NCBI GenBank assembly: GCA_023398375.1
Contig: JAEWSH010000042.1
Coordinates: 248,001 to 312,000 of the forward strand
Direction: 5' to 3'
DNA: 64,000 nucleotides
From: Bacillota bacterium
GTDB taxonomy: Bacteria; Bacillota; Clostridia; Lachnospirales; Lachnospiraceae
Both the position numbers and the translations under genes were made by a program. Below the pieces are notes generated by a model. It was not told where the DNA came from, did not search any database, and saw only the letters and a list, made by a program, of their open reading frames with translations. Positions 43,647 to 51,786 of the stretch are shown here, one piece after another (within the stretch, counting starts at the first letter, position 1; every line of letters starts with the position of its first letter).

Positions 43647-45134
43647 ATGAAAATCAGGAAAACGTGTGTTTCTTTTATTTTTATATTTGGGTTTATGTCA
43701 CTTGCCACTGCTTTGGGATATGTATTTAAAGCTGTTGCTATTCCGGAAACAAATATTGTTTTACTCTATATTCTGGCAGTATTATTTACAGCTATGTATA
43801 CGCATGGGTTCGCACAAGGAATCATCGCATCCGTAATAGCAACATTTGCATTTAATTACTTTTTTACAGAGCCGTATTATACGTTTTCAGTTTATAATCC
43901 CAGTTATATTGTGACGTTCATTGTGATGACAATTGTTGCCATAATTACCAGTACGCTTACATCCAAGGAAAAATTACATGCGAAGCGGGCTATGGAAAGG
44001 GAGCGGGAAACAAAGACTCTATATGCAATATCAAATTTATTATCAGATGCCGATAGTATGGAAAGAATAGCGGAAGTTGCAGCTTGTAGTATTAGTGTAC
44101 ATTTTGCTTGTAATGCGGGATGCTTTTATTTTAAAGAAATCATTGGAGATAGTACGTCATTTCTGCAATATGCAAAGTCAAATCTGATACACCGGGAATT
44201 GCAGAATCCTGAGGAATACAGGAATCAATTAAATTATCTTAGAGACGATTATTTTGAAGACGAAGAGTTCATGAATTGGCGGATTGACGGTCAGGATAAA
44301 ATTTTAGGTGCAATACGGATTCCAATAGAACTACTCAGTACATTTACAGATAATCAAAAAAAAATGCTGCATTCTATGATTGAAAACATAGGTCTTGCGA
44401 TGGAACGTATCGTTGGATTGAAGGAACGGTTGAAGGATAAAGAAATGATAGAAGAAGAAAGGTATCGTGCCAATTTACTTCGTTCCATTTCACATGATCT
44501 TAGAACACCACTAATGGGAATTATGGGCAGCGCGGAAATGATCTCGGAAATGTCCAGAGAGGAAGACCATAGAAAACAGTTAGCAAAGGGTATTTATAGT
44601 GAAGCAGACTGGTTACATTCGTTAGTAGAGAATATTCTTGGTCTCACTAGATTGCAGGATGGAAAATTGGTGCTGAGGAAAAATAAAGAAGCATTAGAAG
44701 AGGTGATTGCCAGCGCAGTTATGAGAATCGAAAAGCGCGTGCCGGAATACGAAATTTTTGTAACGATTCCCGAAGAATATGTTGAGGTTCCTATGGATGC
44801 AAGACTGATAGAACAGGTAATCGTAAATCTCCTGGATAATGCAGTTAAGCATACAAAGCCGGAAGAAGGAATTTCTTTAGCGGCATCTGTAGAAAATAGT
44901 GAGTTTGTTAAGATAGTAGTGGAAGATGGCGGGGAAGGTATCGCACAGGCTGATATTTCTAATATTTTTAATATGTTTTATACTTCAAATGAAAAGCATG
45001 CTGATGCCAAACATGGAATGGGATTGGGACTGGCAATCTGTGAGACGGTCGTGAAAGCACATGGCGGAACAATAACCGGGGGAAATAGAGAAAAGAAAAA
45101 GGGTGCAATGTTTGCTTTTACATTACCTTTATAG
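43647..45134 (+). CDS. KdpD-like sensor histidine kinase lacking the N-terminal KdpD/Usp domains
   Basis: Membrane kinase of 495 residues. It begins directly with the four-helix DUF4118 region (about 5-105), then a GAF-like domain (about 120-255), HisKA with phospho-accepting H283 in SISHDLRTPL, and the HATPase (NLLDNAVKHT, DGGEGIA, GMGLGLA). Canonical KdpD (about 900 residues) carries an N-terminal ATP/c-di-AMP-sensing KdpD plus Usp region, which is absent. The start is uncertain: the frame opens at 43599, but only the ATG used here has a plausible TAGGA site 8 nt away. It is followed 20 bp later by its response regulator. No kdpFABC genes are present. Confidence 0.9.
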   Translation: MKIRKTCVSFIFIFGFMSLATALGYVFKAVAIPETNIVLLYILAVLFTAMYTHGFAQGIIASVIATFAFNYFFTEPYYTFSVYNPSYIVTFIVMTIVAIITSTLTSKEKLHAKRAMERERETKTLYAISNLLSDADSMERIAEVAACSISVHFACNAGCFYFKEIIGDSTSFLQYAKSNLIHRELQNPEEYRNQLNYLRDDYFEDEEFMNWRIDGQDKILGAIRIPIELLSTFTDNQKKMLHSMIENIGLAMERIVGLKERLKDKEMIEEERYRANLLRSISHDLRTPLMGIMGSAEMISEMSREEDHRKQLAKGIYSEADWLHSLVENILGLTRLQDGKLVLRKNKEALEEVIASAVMRIEKRVPEYEIFVTIPEEYVEVPMDARLIEQVIVNLLDNAVKHTKPEEGISLAASVENSEFVKIVVEDGGEGIAQADISNIFNMFYTSNEKHADAKHGMGLGLAICETVVKAHGGTITGGNREKKKGAMFAFTLPL

Positions 45135-45154
45135 CAAAAGAAAAGAGGTCGGCT

Positions 45155-45847
45155 ATGTATGATGAAACAATTTTAATAGTAGAAGATGACATTCAGATAA
45201 AGAGTTTTATGCGATATACATTAGAAACAGAAGGCTATCAAGTAAAAGAAACGATCACTGGAGAAGAGGCAATCCGACAGGCAGTTTCAGAAAAAATCGA
45301 TATGATCTTATTGGATTTGGGCCTTCCGGATATAGATGGAATAAAAGTCCTTGAGAAGGTAAGGGAATGGTCAGAGATGCCCATTATAATTGTATCCGCA
45401 AGAGATCAGGATAAAGAAAAAGTGCAGGCATTGGATGCCGGGGCAGATGACTATCTGACAAAACCGTTTTCGGCTACAGAACTTTTAGCGAGGATAAGGG
45501 TGGCTCTAAGACACTATTATAAAATGAACCATGAGAATATGATTCCAATATTAGAAAACAAAGACCTAAAACTGGATATGGAAAAACATGTGGTCTTACG
45601 TATGGAAGAAGAAATTCATCTCACCAAATTAGAATATGATCTTCTGGTTCTTTTTATGAAAAATCAAGGCAAAGTACTAACCTATGGATTTATATTAAAA
45701 GAGCTTTATGGTAGAAATTATGGCTCTGATACACAGGCTTTACGAGCACTTATGGCCGGACTCAGAAGGAAAATAGAAAAAAATCCGGCAAAGCCTGAGT
45801 ATATATTAACCGAAATAGGAGTTGGATATCGGATTATGGAGAGCTAG
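45155..45847 (+). CDS. KdpE-like response regulator (OmpR/PhoB family)
   Basis: DNA-binding regulator of 230 residues. The receiver domain (1-118) has E10/D11/D12, phospho-acceptor D54 and the lysine in LTKPF. The OmpR-type winged helix (130-228) contains LTKLEYDLLVLFMKNQGKVLTYGFILKELYG and the recognition helix region TQALRALMAGLRRKIE. The N-terminal and effector sequence is KdpE-like. It is co-transcribed with the kinase (20-bp gap, AAGAGGT ribosome site). The four CTCACA boxes in front of the next operon are the most likely binding sites. Confidence 0.92.
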   Translation: MYDETILIVEDDIQIKSFMRYTLETEGYQVKETITGEEAIRQAVSEKIDMILLDLGLPDIDGIKVLEKVREWSEMPIIIVSARDQDKEKVQALDAGADDYLTKPFSATELLARIRVALRHYYKMNHENMIPILENKDLKLDMEKHVVLRMEEEIHLTKLEYDLLVLFMKNQGKVLTYGFILKELYGRNYGSDTQALRALMAGLRRKIEKNPAKPEYILTEIGVGYRIMES

Positions 45848-45867
45848 ATAGTAAAATATTTTGTTGC

Positions 45868-45938
45868 AGACACCACATTTTGATACATCCCTTGTCTACT
45901 TGACAAGGGATGTATCATTTTGAGGGTGTCTTTTTTAA
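45868..45938 (+). terminator. Strong terminator after the kinase-regulator pair
   Basis: Outer stem AGACACC / GGTGTCT and a perfect inner 15-bp stem GATACATCCCTTGTC / complement with a 5-nt loop, ending in T6. It separates regulator and Trk transcripts, so the second operon needs its own promoter. Confidence 0.9.
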
Positions 45939-45953
45939 TTTAATTCAAAAAAT

Positions 45954-46017
45954 CTCACAGAATTCTCACACACGCAAGGAGAATCTCACACACGCCTCAC
46001 AAGATATTTTTTATAAT
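45954..46017 (+). promoter_or_regulatory. Operator with four CTCACA boxes overlapping the -35 region of the Trk operon
   Basis: CTCACA occurs at 45954, 45965, 45985 and 45996: two pairs, each with an 11-bp period, as expected for head-to-tail dimers of an OmpR-family regulator. The last box ends 10 bp before a TATAAT at 46012. No good -35 hexamer is present, which is typical of activator-dependent promoters. The adjacent KdpE-like protein is the natural candidate; binding is inferred. Confidence 0.7.
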
Positions 46018-46051
46018 TAGGATAACTTCAAAGAAAGAGGAGATGTTCTGA

Positions 46052-46423
46052 ATGGAAGAAAGATTAAGAGGACTGTGTATTAAAGTAAAGAATGAACTTG
46101 CAGAATATAATTACAATGAGGCAAGAGAAGAAATCACGGAAGCAATGAAATTATTTCCGGATTCAGCGGTACCGCATAACCTGATGGGAATATGGTATGA
46201 AAAACAAGATTGCCATATAGAAGGAATGAAACATTTCCGGGCAGCATGGGATTTGGATCCTACCTTTATTCCTGCAAGATACAATATGAATTCATTTGGT
46301 TCATTTGAAGGGAAGAAAATATGTTTCTATCTGGATGAGGAGTGCAAAAATGAAATTGTGAAACCAAAAAGGAAATTTGTATATGATGAATTGGGTATAG
46401 CCCATATGGAGGAGATAGAATGA
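46052..46423 (+). CDS. Small TPR-like protein
   Basis: Protein of 123 residues with about two tetratricopeptide-type helical hairpins: YNEAREEITEAMKLFPDSAVPHNLMGIWYEKQ (about 20-52) and HIEGMKHFRAAWDLDPTFIPARYNM. A C-terminal strand-rich tail (ICFYLDEECKNEIVKPKRKFVYDELG) follows. No enzyme motif is seen. It is the first gene of the potassium operon and its stop overlaps the start of the first TrkA subunit. A role in assembling or gating the transporter is possible but unproven. AAAGAGGAGATG lies upstream of the ATG. Confidence 0.7.
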   Translation: MEERLRGLCIKVKNELAEYNYNEAREEITEAMKLFPDSAVPHNLMGIWYEKQDCHIEGMKHFRAAWDLDPTFIPARYNMNSFGSFEGKKICFYLDEECKNEIVKPKRKFVYDELGIAHMEEIE

Positions 46424-46866
46424 ATTTTTTGAAGGTAAAGAAAAGTGATCAATATACGATCATAGTTGGATGCGGAAGACTTGGTGCAGGGCTGGCCAAT
46501 CGTTTATCATTACAGAACCAGGATGTTTTGATGATGGATGAAGATGAGTATGCATTTCGAAAATTAGCAACATCATATGGCGGTCTTACGCTGATAGGAG
46601 ACGGCAGAGAATTAAATAAATTAGAGGAAGCTGAAATCAGTAAGGCGGATATTTTTATTGCAGTTACTGATAATGATAATACTAATTTATTTCTGGCAAG
46701 TATTGCAAAGCAGATCTATGGGGTAAAACATGTATTAACTAGAATTTATGATGAAGAAAAGGCTGATTTGTTAGAAGATATGGAAGTAGAATCCTTTTGT
46801 CCTTCAGAGCTGTCTGAAAAGGAAATCGGTCGTTTTATGGATTGGAGGATTAGTGATGAAGACTAA
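46420..46866 (+). CDS. TrkA-N (RCK-type) NAD-binding protein, short form
   Basis: Protein of 148 residues that consists of one RCK N-terminal Rossmann domain (IIVGCGRLGAGLANRLSLQNQDVLMMDEDE, nucleotide-binding glycine loop and acidic end of strand 2) without the C-terminal TrkA-C domain. It binds NAD(H), ATP or ADP and gates the TrkH pore from the cytosol. Its start overlaps the TPR gene by 4 bp (ATGA), and its end overlaps the second TrkA gene. Two different RCK proteins beside one TrkH suggest a mixed gating ring. Confidence 0.9.
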   Translation: MNFLKVKKSDQYTIIVGCGRLGAGLANRLSLQNQDVLMMDEDEYAFRKLATSYGGLTLIGDGRELNKLEEAEISKADIFIAVTDNDNTNLFLASIAKQIYGVKHVLTRIYDEEKADLLEDMEVESFCPSELSEKEIGRFMDWRISDED

Positions 46867-47545
46867 TATTTTATTGATTGGCGGATATCAGAAAGCACGC
46901 GCTTTGGGGGAATCTCTTGTCCAAAAAGGATATCGGGTCACCATTATAAATAAAAGTAAGGAAGATTGCGAAAGACTTGCAGAAATGGACAAATTTGATG
47001 TAATCTGGGGAGACGGCAGTAAAAATTTTATCATGGAAGATGCCAATATTTCGAAGATAGATATTGTGATAGCAATGACACCAAGAGATGAAGATAATTT
47101 TGTAATCTGCAAAATGTGCAAGAAAAAATATGCAGTGAAAAAAACAGTAGCTCTTATAAGTGATCCTAAAAAAACGGATTTTTTCTATAAAATGGGAATT
47201 GATTGTGTTGTGTGTGCAATAAATACGATTACTAATATTATTGAAGAACAGGCACTTATGGAAAAGATGACAAAGATGATTCCAATTGAAAATGGCAGGA
47301 TACATATTTTGGAAGTTCCAATTCCGGAAAATTCTGCAACAAAGGGTAAAAAGCTGTGGGAAATAAACCTTCCAAAAGATGTTATTATCGGTTGTATCAT
47401 CAGAGGCGAAGAGAGTATCATTCCAAAAGGAGATACCAGACTTCTTTCAAATGATATGGTAATCTTGATTACTACAAAGGAAGACGAAGATCGTGCAGTC
47501 AAAATATTAACAGGAGGAGGGCCTCATGAATCAAATTTCAGATGA
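46856..47545 (+). CDS. trkA: TrkA-like potassium transport regulator (RCK_N + RCK_C)
   Basis: Protein of 229 residues. It has an N-terminal Rossmann domain (NILLIGGYQKARALGESLVQKGYRVTIINKSKEDCERLAEMD; the first glycine loop is altered to GGYQKARA, so nucleotide binding may differ from the short sister) and a C-terminal RCK_C domain (ILEVPIPENSATKGKKLWEINLPKDVIIGCIIRGEESIIPKGDT). It starts within the end of the short TrkA gene. I chose the ATG 7 nt after GGAGG rather than the GTG 3 nt earlier. The end overlaps trkH by 20 bp. Confidence 0.9.
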   Translation: MKTNILLIGGYQKARALGESLVQKGYRVTIINKSKEDCERLAEMDKFDVIWGDGSKNFIMEDANISKIDIVIAMTPRDEDNFVICKMCKKKYAVKKTVALISDPKKTDFFYKMGIDCVVCAINTITNIIEEQALMEKMTKMIPIENGRIHILEVPIPENSATKGKKLWEINLPKDVIIGCIIRGEESIIPKGDTRLLSNDMVILITTKEDEDRAVKILTGGGPHESNFR

Positions 47546-48977
47546 GAAATCCAGCATCTACGGAAAATTAATGATATTAGAAGGTATGATTATACTGGTA
47601 CCAATAATCTGCATACTTTTTTGGAAAGAGGAAGCAGGGTTGATTTTCGCTTTTCTTATTCCGGGCAGCGTTTCTGTTTTGGCAGGATTTATTATCTGTA
47701 AGTTATTTGTATCAGACGGAAAAGAAAAATGGAAAGAAAAAAGCTGGACGATCGTACTGTTTGCATGGGTATATGGTTTTTTTATTGCAACCATTCCCTT
47801 TTTGGCTTTAAATGGTTATAGTTTAACGCAAGTTATTTTTGAATCGGTAAGTGGATTTACGACCACAGGGCTATCAGTACTTAATGTGACGACAATGCCG
47901 CATATCTTTTTGTTTTATCGTAGTTTCCTGCAATTTGTAGGTGGAGTTGGATTTGTCATGATGATGCTGGTATTTATTCAGGGGAAGGCATCAATGCTTC
48001 TATATTCGGCGGAAGGGCATCCGGATAAAATTATGCCAAGCATAGGAAAAACAGCAAGAGCAATTGTTGGAATGTACAGTGCATTTCTTGTGATTGGAAC
48101 CATCATGTATTGTGTGGTTGGTATGCCGCTTTTTGATAGCATCATTCATACAATGTGTGCACTCTCAACAGGCGGGTTTTCCAATAAATTGAATAGCATC
48201 GGAGAATACAATTCTTTTGCGATTGAACTTGTTACAATTTTTCTCATGTTGCTCGGTACTACAAATTTTGCAGTCTTATTATTACTGGTAAGAGGTAAAT
48301 GGAAGCAGTTTTTCAAGGTAAGTGAGATGCGGTTCTTAGGTATATTAATTCTCGTGTTTGTACCGTTACTTTCTTATTTTCTGGTAATTCAGAATTCTTA
48401 TGGTATTACAGGGGCTTTACGGACATCACTTTTCAATGCTTTTTCTGCATTATCTACTACGGGATATGCAACCTGTAGTTACAGTGACTGGGGAGCCGGT
48501 GCGTTAGGAATTATGATTCTCTTGATGCTGATTGGCGGGGGAATCGGATCCACCGCAGGAGGATTAAAATTAAGCAGGGTATATCTGGTACTTCGAATGA
48601 TCATATTTAATATAAAAACAAAAATAAGTTCTGAGCACAGAGTGATTACGATGTATTATGGAAAACCGTCGGATGAAAAATGTAGAATCGGAAAAAATGT
48701 ATTAGATGAGGCGGCAAATTATATATTGCTCTATTTGTTAGTATATATCGTAGGTGTTTTAGCACTTTGTGCATCCTCTGATTGTGGATTGGCAGAAGCT
48801 ATGTTTGAATTTGCATCTGCTTTGGGAACAGTAGGTTTATCAATAGGAATTACCTCTTACACAGCAAATGCTGCAACACTATGGATTGAAATAGCAGGGA
48901 TGGTTCTGGGAAGACTTGAAATATATACAATTTTTATTGGAATCTATAATGGATATAAATATTATATCAGAAAATAA
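47526..48977 (+). CDS. trkH: TrkH/KtrB-type potassium uptake channel subunit
   Basis: Membrane protein of 483 residues with the four M1-P-M2 repeats of the SKT superfamily. Selectivity-filter segments are visible in each: SVSGFTTTGLSVL, CALSTGGFSNK, SALSTTGYATCSY and SALGTVGLSIGI. Each has the conserved central glycine that lines the K+ path. The insertion with GGGIGSTAGGLK in the third repeat is the gating loop. It conducts K+ inward, coupled to Na+ or H+, under control of the adjacent RCK proteins. It is last in the operon and followed by a clean terminator. Confidence 0.95.
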   Translation: MNQISDEKSSIYGKLMILEGMIILVPIICILFWKEEAGLIFAFLIPGSVSVLAGFIICKLFVSDGKEKWKEKSWTIVLFAWVYGFFIATIPFLALNGYSLTQVIFESVSGFTTTGLSVLNVTTMPHIFLFYRSFLQFVGGVGFVMMMLVFIQGKASMLLYSAEGHPDKIMPSIGKTARAIVGMYSAFLVIGTIMYCVVGMPLFDSIIHTMCALSTGGFSNKLNSIGEYNSFAIELVTIFLMLLGTTNFAVLLLLVRGKWKQFFKVSEMRFLGILILVFVPLLSYFLVIQNSYGITGALRTSLFNAFSALSTTGYATCSYSDWGAGALGIMILLMLIGGGIGSTAGGLKLSRVYLVLRMIIFNIKTKISSEHRVITMYYGKPSDEKCRIGKNVLDEAANYILLYLLVYIVGVLALCASSDCGLAEAMFEFASALGTVGLSIGITSYTANAATLWIEIAGMVLGRLEIYTIFIGIYNGYKYYIRK

Positions 48978-48987
48978 TTAAATGCAA

Positions 48988-49016
48988 TAAAAGCCAGCAA
49001 ATGTGCTGGCTTTTTA
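48988..49016. terminator. Bidirectional terminator between trkH and the chemoreceptor
   Basis: AAAAGCCAGCA / TGCTGGCTTTTT with an AATG loop; A and T tracts flank the stem, so it works for both convergent genes. Confidence 0.9.
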
Positions 49017-49029
49017 AGACTGGTGGTAA

Positions 49030-51006
49030 CTATATTTTAAAATAGGAGATGATCTCAATCAATTGTCCGGCTTCTTTTACCAGAACTTCTACTTCTTCAT
49101 TGATTCTGACAACAGATGAACTTTGTTCCAAGGTAGAACTTGCCACTTCTTCCGTAGCTGCTGCGCTTTCTTCTGTTACGGCTGCAACATCGCTAATGGA
49201 CTGGGACACTTGCTCAGACTGTGCTTCTATTCTTTTTGTTTCTTCAGTGATACTGATCGTTTTATCAACAATTAGCTTAACAGCATTTTCGATTTCCTGA
49301 TATAGCTGTCTTGTTTGTTCCAGAGAAGCTTCCTGTTCGGTAACTACTTTTTGTACATCGTCAACTTCTTCCACACTTTGCATGGTTTTTGCCTGAATAT
49401 CCTCCAACAATTTTCCAATCTCAGTACTTGATTTTGCGGATTGCTCAGCCAGATTACGTACTTCATCGGCAACCACTGCGAATCCTTTGCCGTGCTCACC
49501 AGCACGGGCCGCTTCAATAGCAGCATTCAGTGCCAGAAGATTAGTTTGCTCAGCGATCGATCTGATTACTTCGACAATTTTACTGATGACATGTGATTTT
49601 TCTTCAAGCTGGGAAATGGCTAGTCCCACTTTTTCTGTTGATGCTTTATTTTTTTCCATCAGTACGGCCTGATTATCGATAATCTTTACACCATCCTGAA
49701 CTGAGCTGCTGACATTTAAGATCATATCATAAGATGCTTTACTGGCTACTGTGATCTGCTTGATGGCCTCAGACATTTGATTGACCATTTCTGCACCAAG
49801 GGTTGCAGATTCTGCCTGTGACTGGGCACCTTTGGCAAGTTCATTGGCCGTATTGGAGATCTCCTCCGATATCATTTTTGTATTGGAAGCCATTTCACTG
49901 ACTTCCGTAGAGGATTGACTGACAAGGTGTGAAGCGTCGGTAATCTTCATAACAAGTTTCCGGATACTATCTGACATAATATTAAAGGCTTTGGCCAGAT
50001 CCCTGATTTCTTTGGTTCCTTTGTCTTTTGCCTGCATGCATAAATTTCCTTCGGAAGCGAGTCTGGCAACATCAGTCAATTGTTTGATAGGTTTTGCAAT
50101 TTGATTTGCTGCGATAAAACTGATTGAAAAAGCAATCACGCAGACAGATAGAATAATTAGTATAAACGTTACTCTGCTCTGAATTAATTCGGCATATACT
50201 TCATCCTTCTGAATGGTAACGCCAATGACCCAGGAGGTAGAAGGTAATTGCTTAAATACCATAATTTTTTCCTGATTATGATAGGAATAATGAACCATTC
50301 CATTTTGATTTGAGATCATCTGCTGTTTCACATCATTCATACCATCCAAGTCAGACAGGTTTGTATTGAGTAACTCTGCATTAGGGTGTGCTAGAATAAC
50401 ACCATTTCGGTCAATCATAAAAGCATATCCAGATTCACCTATTTTTTCTGAGGTTACAATTTGAGTAATTGTGTCAAGTAGTAAATCCATAGCCAAAACA
50501 CCATGAACTGTTCCGGAAGATGATTTGATTGGGTGAGCAACAGCAACAACGAGCTTGTTTGTAGTCATATCGATATAAGCATCCGTGAACACGGTTCCTT
50601 CACTTTTTTCACCAGCCTGATACCAGGGACGGGTACGAGGGTCGTAGTCTGCATCAGGAGTCCAGAGAGAACCGTCAATCATCTCTCCGTCTGCTGTACC
50701 AACGTAGAGATCCGATACGACATCTTTATTATTTGTGGATAACAATACTTGATTAAGGTACTCAGGTGTGACTTCATTTCCTATGCCGGTACCCATAAGT
50801 GCAGAAATTCCTTCCGCTATTTGGGCTTTTCCTAACATCCAGCCATTAACGTCGCTTGCCAGCTGAAATGTTTTTGAACTAAGTTGAGACTCGATTTTGG
50901 AAGATGTCTGCTTTTGTATGGTGTTATCAGCAAATAGAGCAACTATAACAGTGGATCCAATGCAAACGGTAGTAAAAACAGTGATAAGTAGTGATTTCAA
51001 TTTCAT
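49030..51006 (-). CDS. Methyl-accepting chemotaxis protein with dCache sensor
   Basis: Chemoreceptor of 658 residues: N-terminal helix (7-27), extracellular double Cache domain (about 35-275), second helix (about 280-303), HAMP (about 305-357), and a long cytosolic coiled coil. Its conserved tip is IAEQTNLLALNAAIEAARAGEHGKGFAVVADEVRNLAEQS (split here into the standard hairpin). The sensor contains Y-x4-R-x-W-Y (in YDPRTRPWY), a Tyr 23 residues after the first Tyr and an Asp about 53 residues after it. This is the pattern described for amino-acid-binding dCache_1 domains, so an amino acid ligand is likely. It is transcribed alone. Confidence 0.92.
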   Translation of the reverse strand: MKLKSLLITVFTTVCIGSTVIVALFADNTIQKQTSSKIESQLSSKTFQLASDVNGWMLGKAQIAEGISALMGTGIGNEVTPEYLNQVLLSTNNKDVVSDLYVGTADGEMIDGSLWTPDADYDPRTRPWYQAGEKSEGTVFTDAYIDMTTNKLVVAVAHPIKSSSGTVHGVLAMDLLLDTITQIVTSEKIGESGYAFMIDRNGVILAHPNAELLNTNLSDLDGMNDVKQQMISNQNGMVHYSYHNQEKIMVFKQLPSTSWVIGVTIQKDEVYAELIQSRVTFILIILSVCVIAFSISFIAANQIAKPIKQLTDVARLASEGNLCMQAKDKGTKEIRDLAKAFNIMSDSIRKLVMKITDASHLVSQSSTEVSEMASNTKMISEEISNTANELAKGAQSQAESATLGAEMVNQMSEAIKQITVASKASYDMILNVSSSVQDGVKIIDNQAVLMEKNKASTEKVGLAISQLEEKSHVISKIVEVIRSIAEQTNLLALNAAIEAARAGEHGKGFAVVADEVRNLAEQSAKSSTEIGKLLEDIQAKTMQSVEEVDDVQKVVTEQEASLEQTRQLYQEIENAVKLIVDKTISITEETKRIEAQSEQVSQSISDVAAVTEESAAATEEVASSTLEQSSSVVRINEEVEVLVKEAGQLIEIISYFKI

Positions 51007-51483
51007 AAGTGTACCTCACAATTCATTTTATCTTGATGGTGCGTGATATGCTTAGAAGTATTGTCTTAAATTCTAGGAACAATATCTCAAATACGGAGAA
51101 TTCTACAGTAATAATATATTGTTATAATTATAACATTAGAAAATTAATCAGTCAATTCTAATCGAATCCTAAAATTATTGTAAAAAGTTTATAAAGTAAA
51201 GTAGATACAATTTAGCAAATGTTACTTAGTAGAGTTGATTATAAATATTTTTTTGTAATTATTGAGTATATCCAACGAATAAACAGAATATAAAAGATAA
51301 AAAACGAATAATAAATACAATTAAGTAAAATATAAAAAAATATATTAATATAGTATAATAATGTTCGAAACTATATAAAATAGGAACCTTTATAGTGGCA
51401 GAAGGGAAATGAAAACGATAGGAAAATGCAAAAAATTTGTTTTAGATTTAAATTCATCAATTTGCACAATTTATGTTATAAAA
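51007..51483. other. AT-rich intergenic region without genes
   Basis: Nearly 480 bp of very AT-rich sequence upstream of the divergent chemoreceptor and ABC exporter genes. It contains many TATAAT-like strings and no supported coding frame or Shine-Dalgarno site. It presumably holds the chemoreceptor promoter. Confidence 0.5.
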
Positions 51484-51612
51484 AAAATTTATAAATAATA
51501 TAGTTCATTTTACAACAAGCCCCTGTTTTGATTCAGCAAGTATTGGTACTTTGCACCATAAAGTACAATAGCCGGGCTACCAGCGGCATCGTAAAGCTAC
51601 GCACCAGACTAG
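51484..51612 (+). ncRNA. GC-rich, probably structured patch (candidate leader RNA or degenerate c-di-GMP-I-like element)
   Basis: A GC-rich island inside AT-rich DNA. Visible hairpins: GTACTTT / AAAGTAC, GCCG / CGGC and CGTA-AAGC-TACG. The strings ATAGCCGGGCTACC and CGTAAAGCTACG...GACTAGG recall conserved blocks of GEMM-I (c-di-GMP-I) riboswitches, but in the wrong order and without the GAAA-hairpin block. It lies 175 bp before the ABC exporter start on the same strand. Structure is likely; family and function are unknown. Confidence 0.35.
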
Positions 51613-51786
51613 GTTGTGTATCAAATTTTGTTTTGTAAATATATGTGCAAATTGACGAAACCAAGTTTGGTAAAAAACTTTTAATATTGGTATCAATTTT
51701 GCAAAATTTTGATATGAGTATATAATGATATTCGGAAAGGCTGAATGGAATTTCCTCAAATTAGACAATAGAAAGAAGATAGCATA

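Noticed and set aside
47185..47502. Minus-strand 105-codon frame within trkA
   Set aside because: Shadow of a well-supported gene in the opposite frame.
51577..51768. Minus-strand 63-codon frame in the ABC exporter leader
   Set aside because: No ribosome site or recognisable product, composition follows the AT-rich background, and it overlaps the structured patch.
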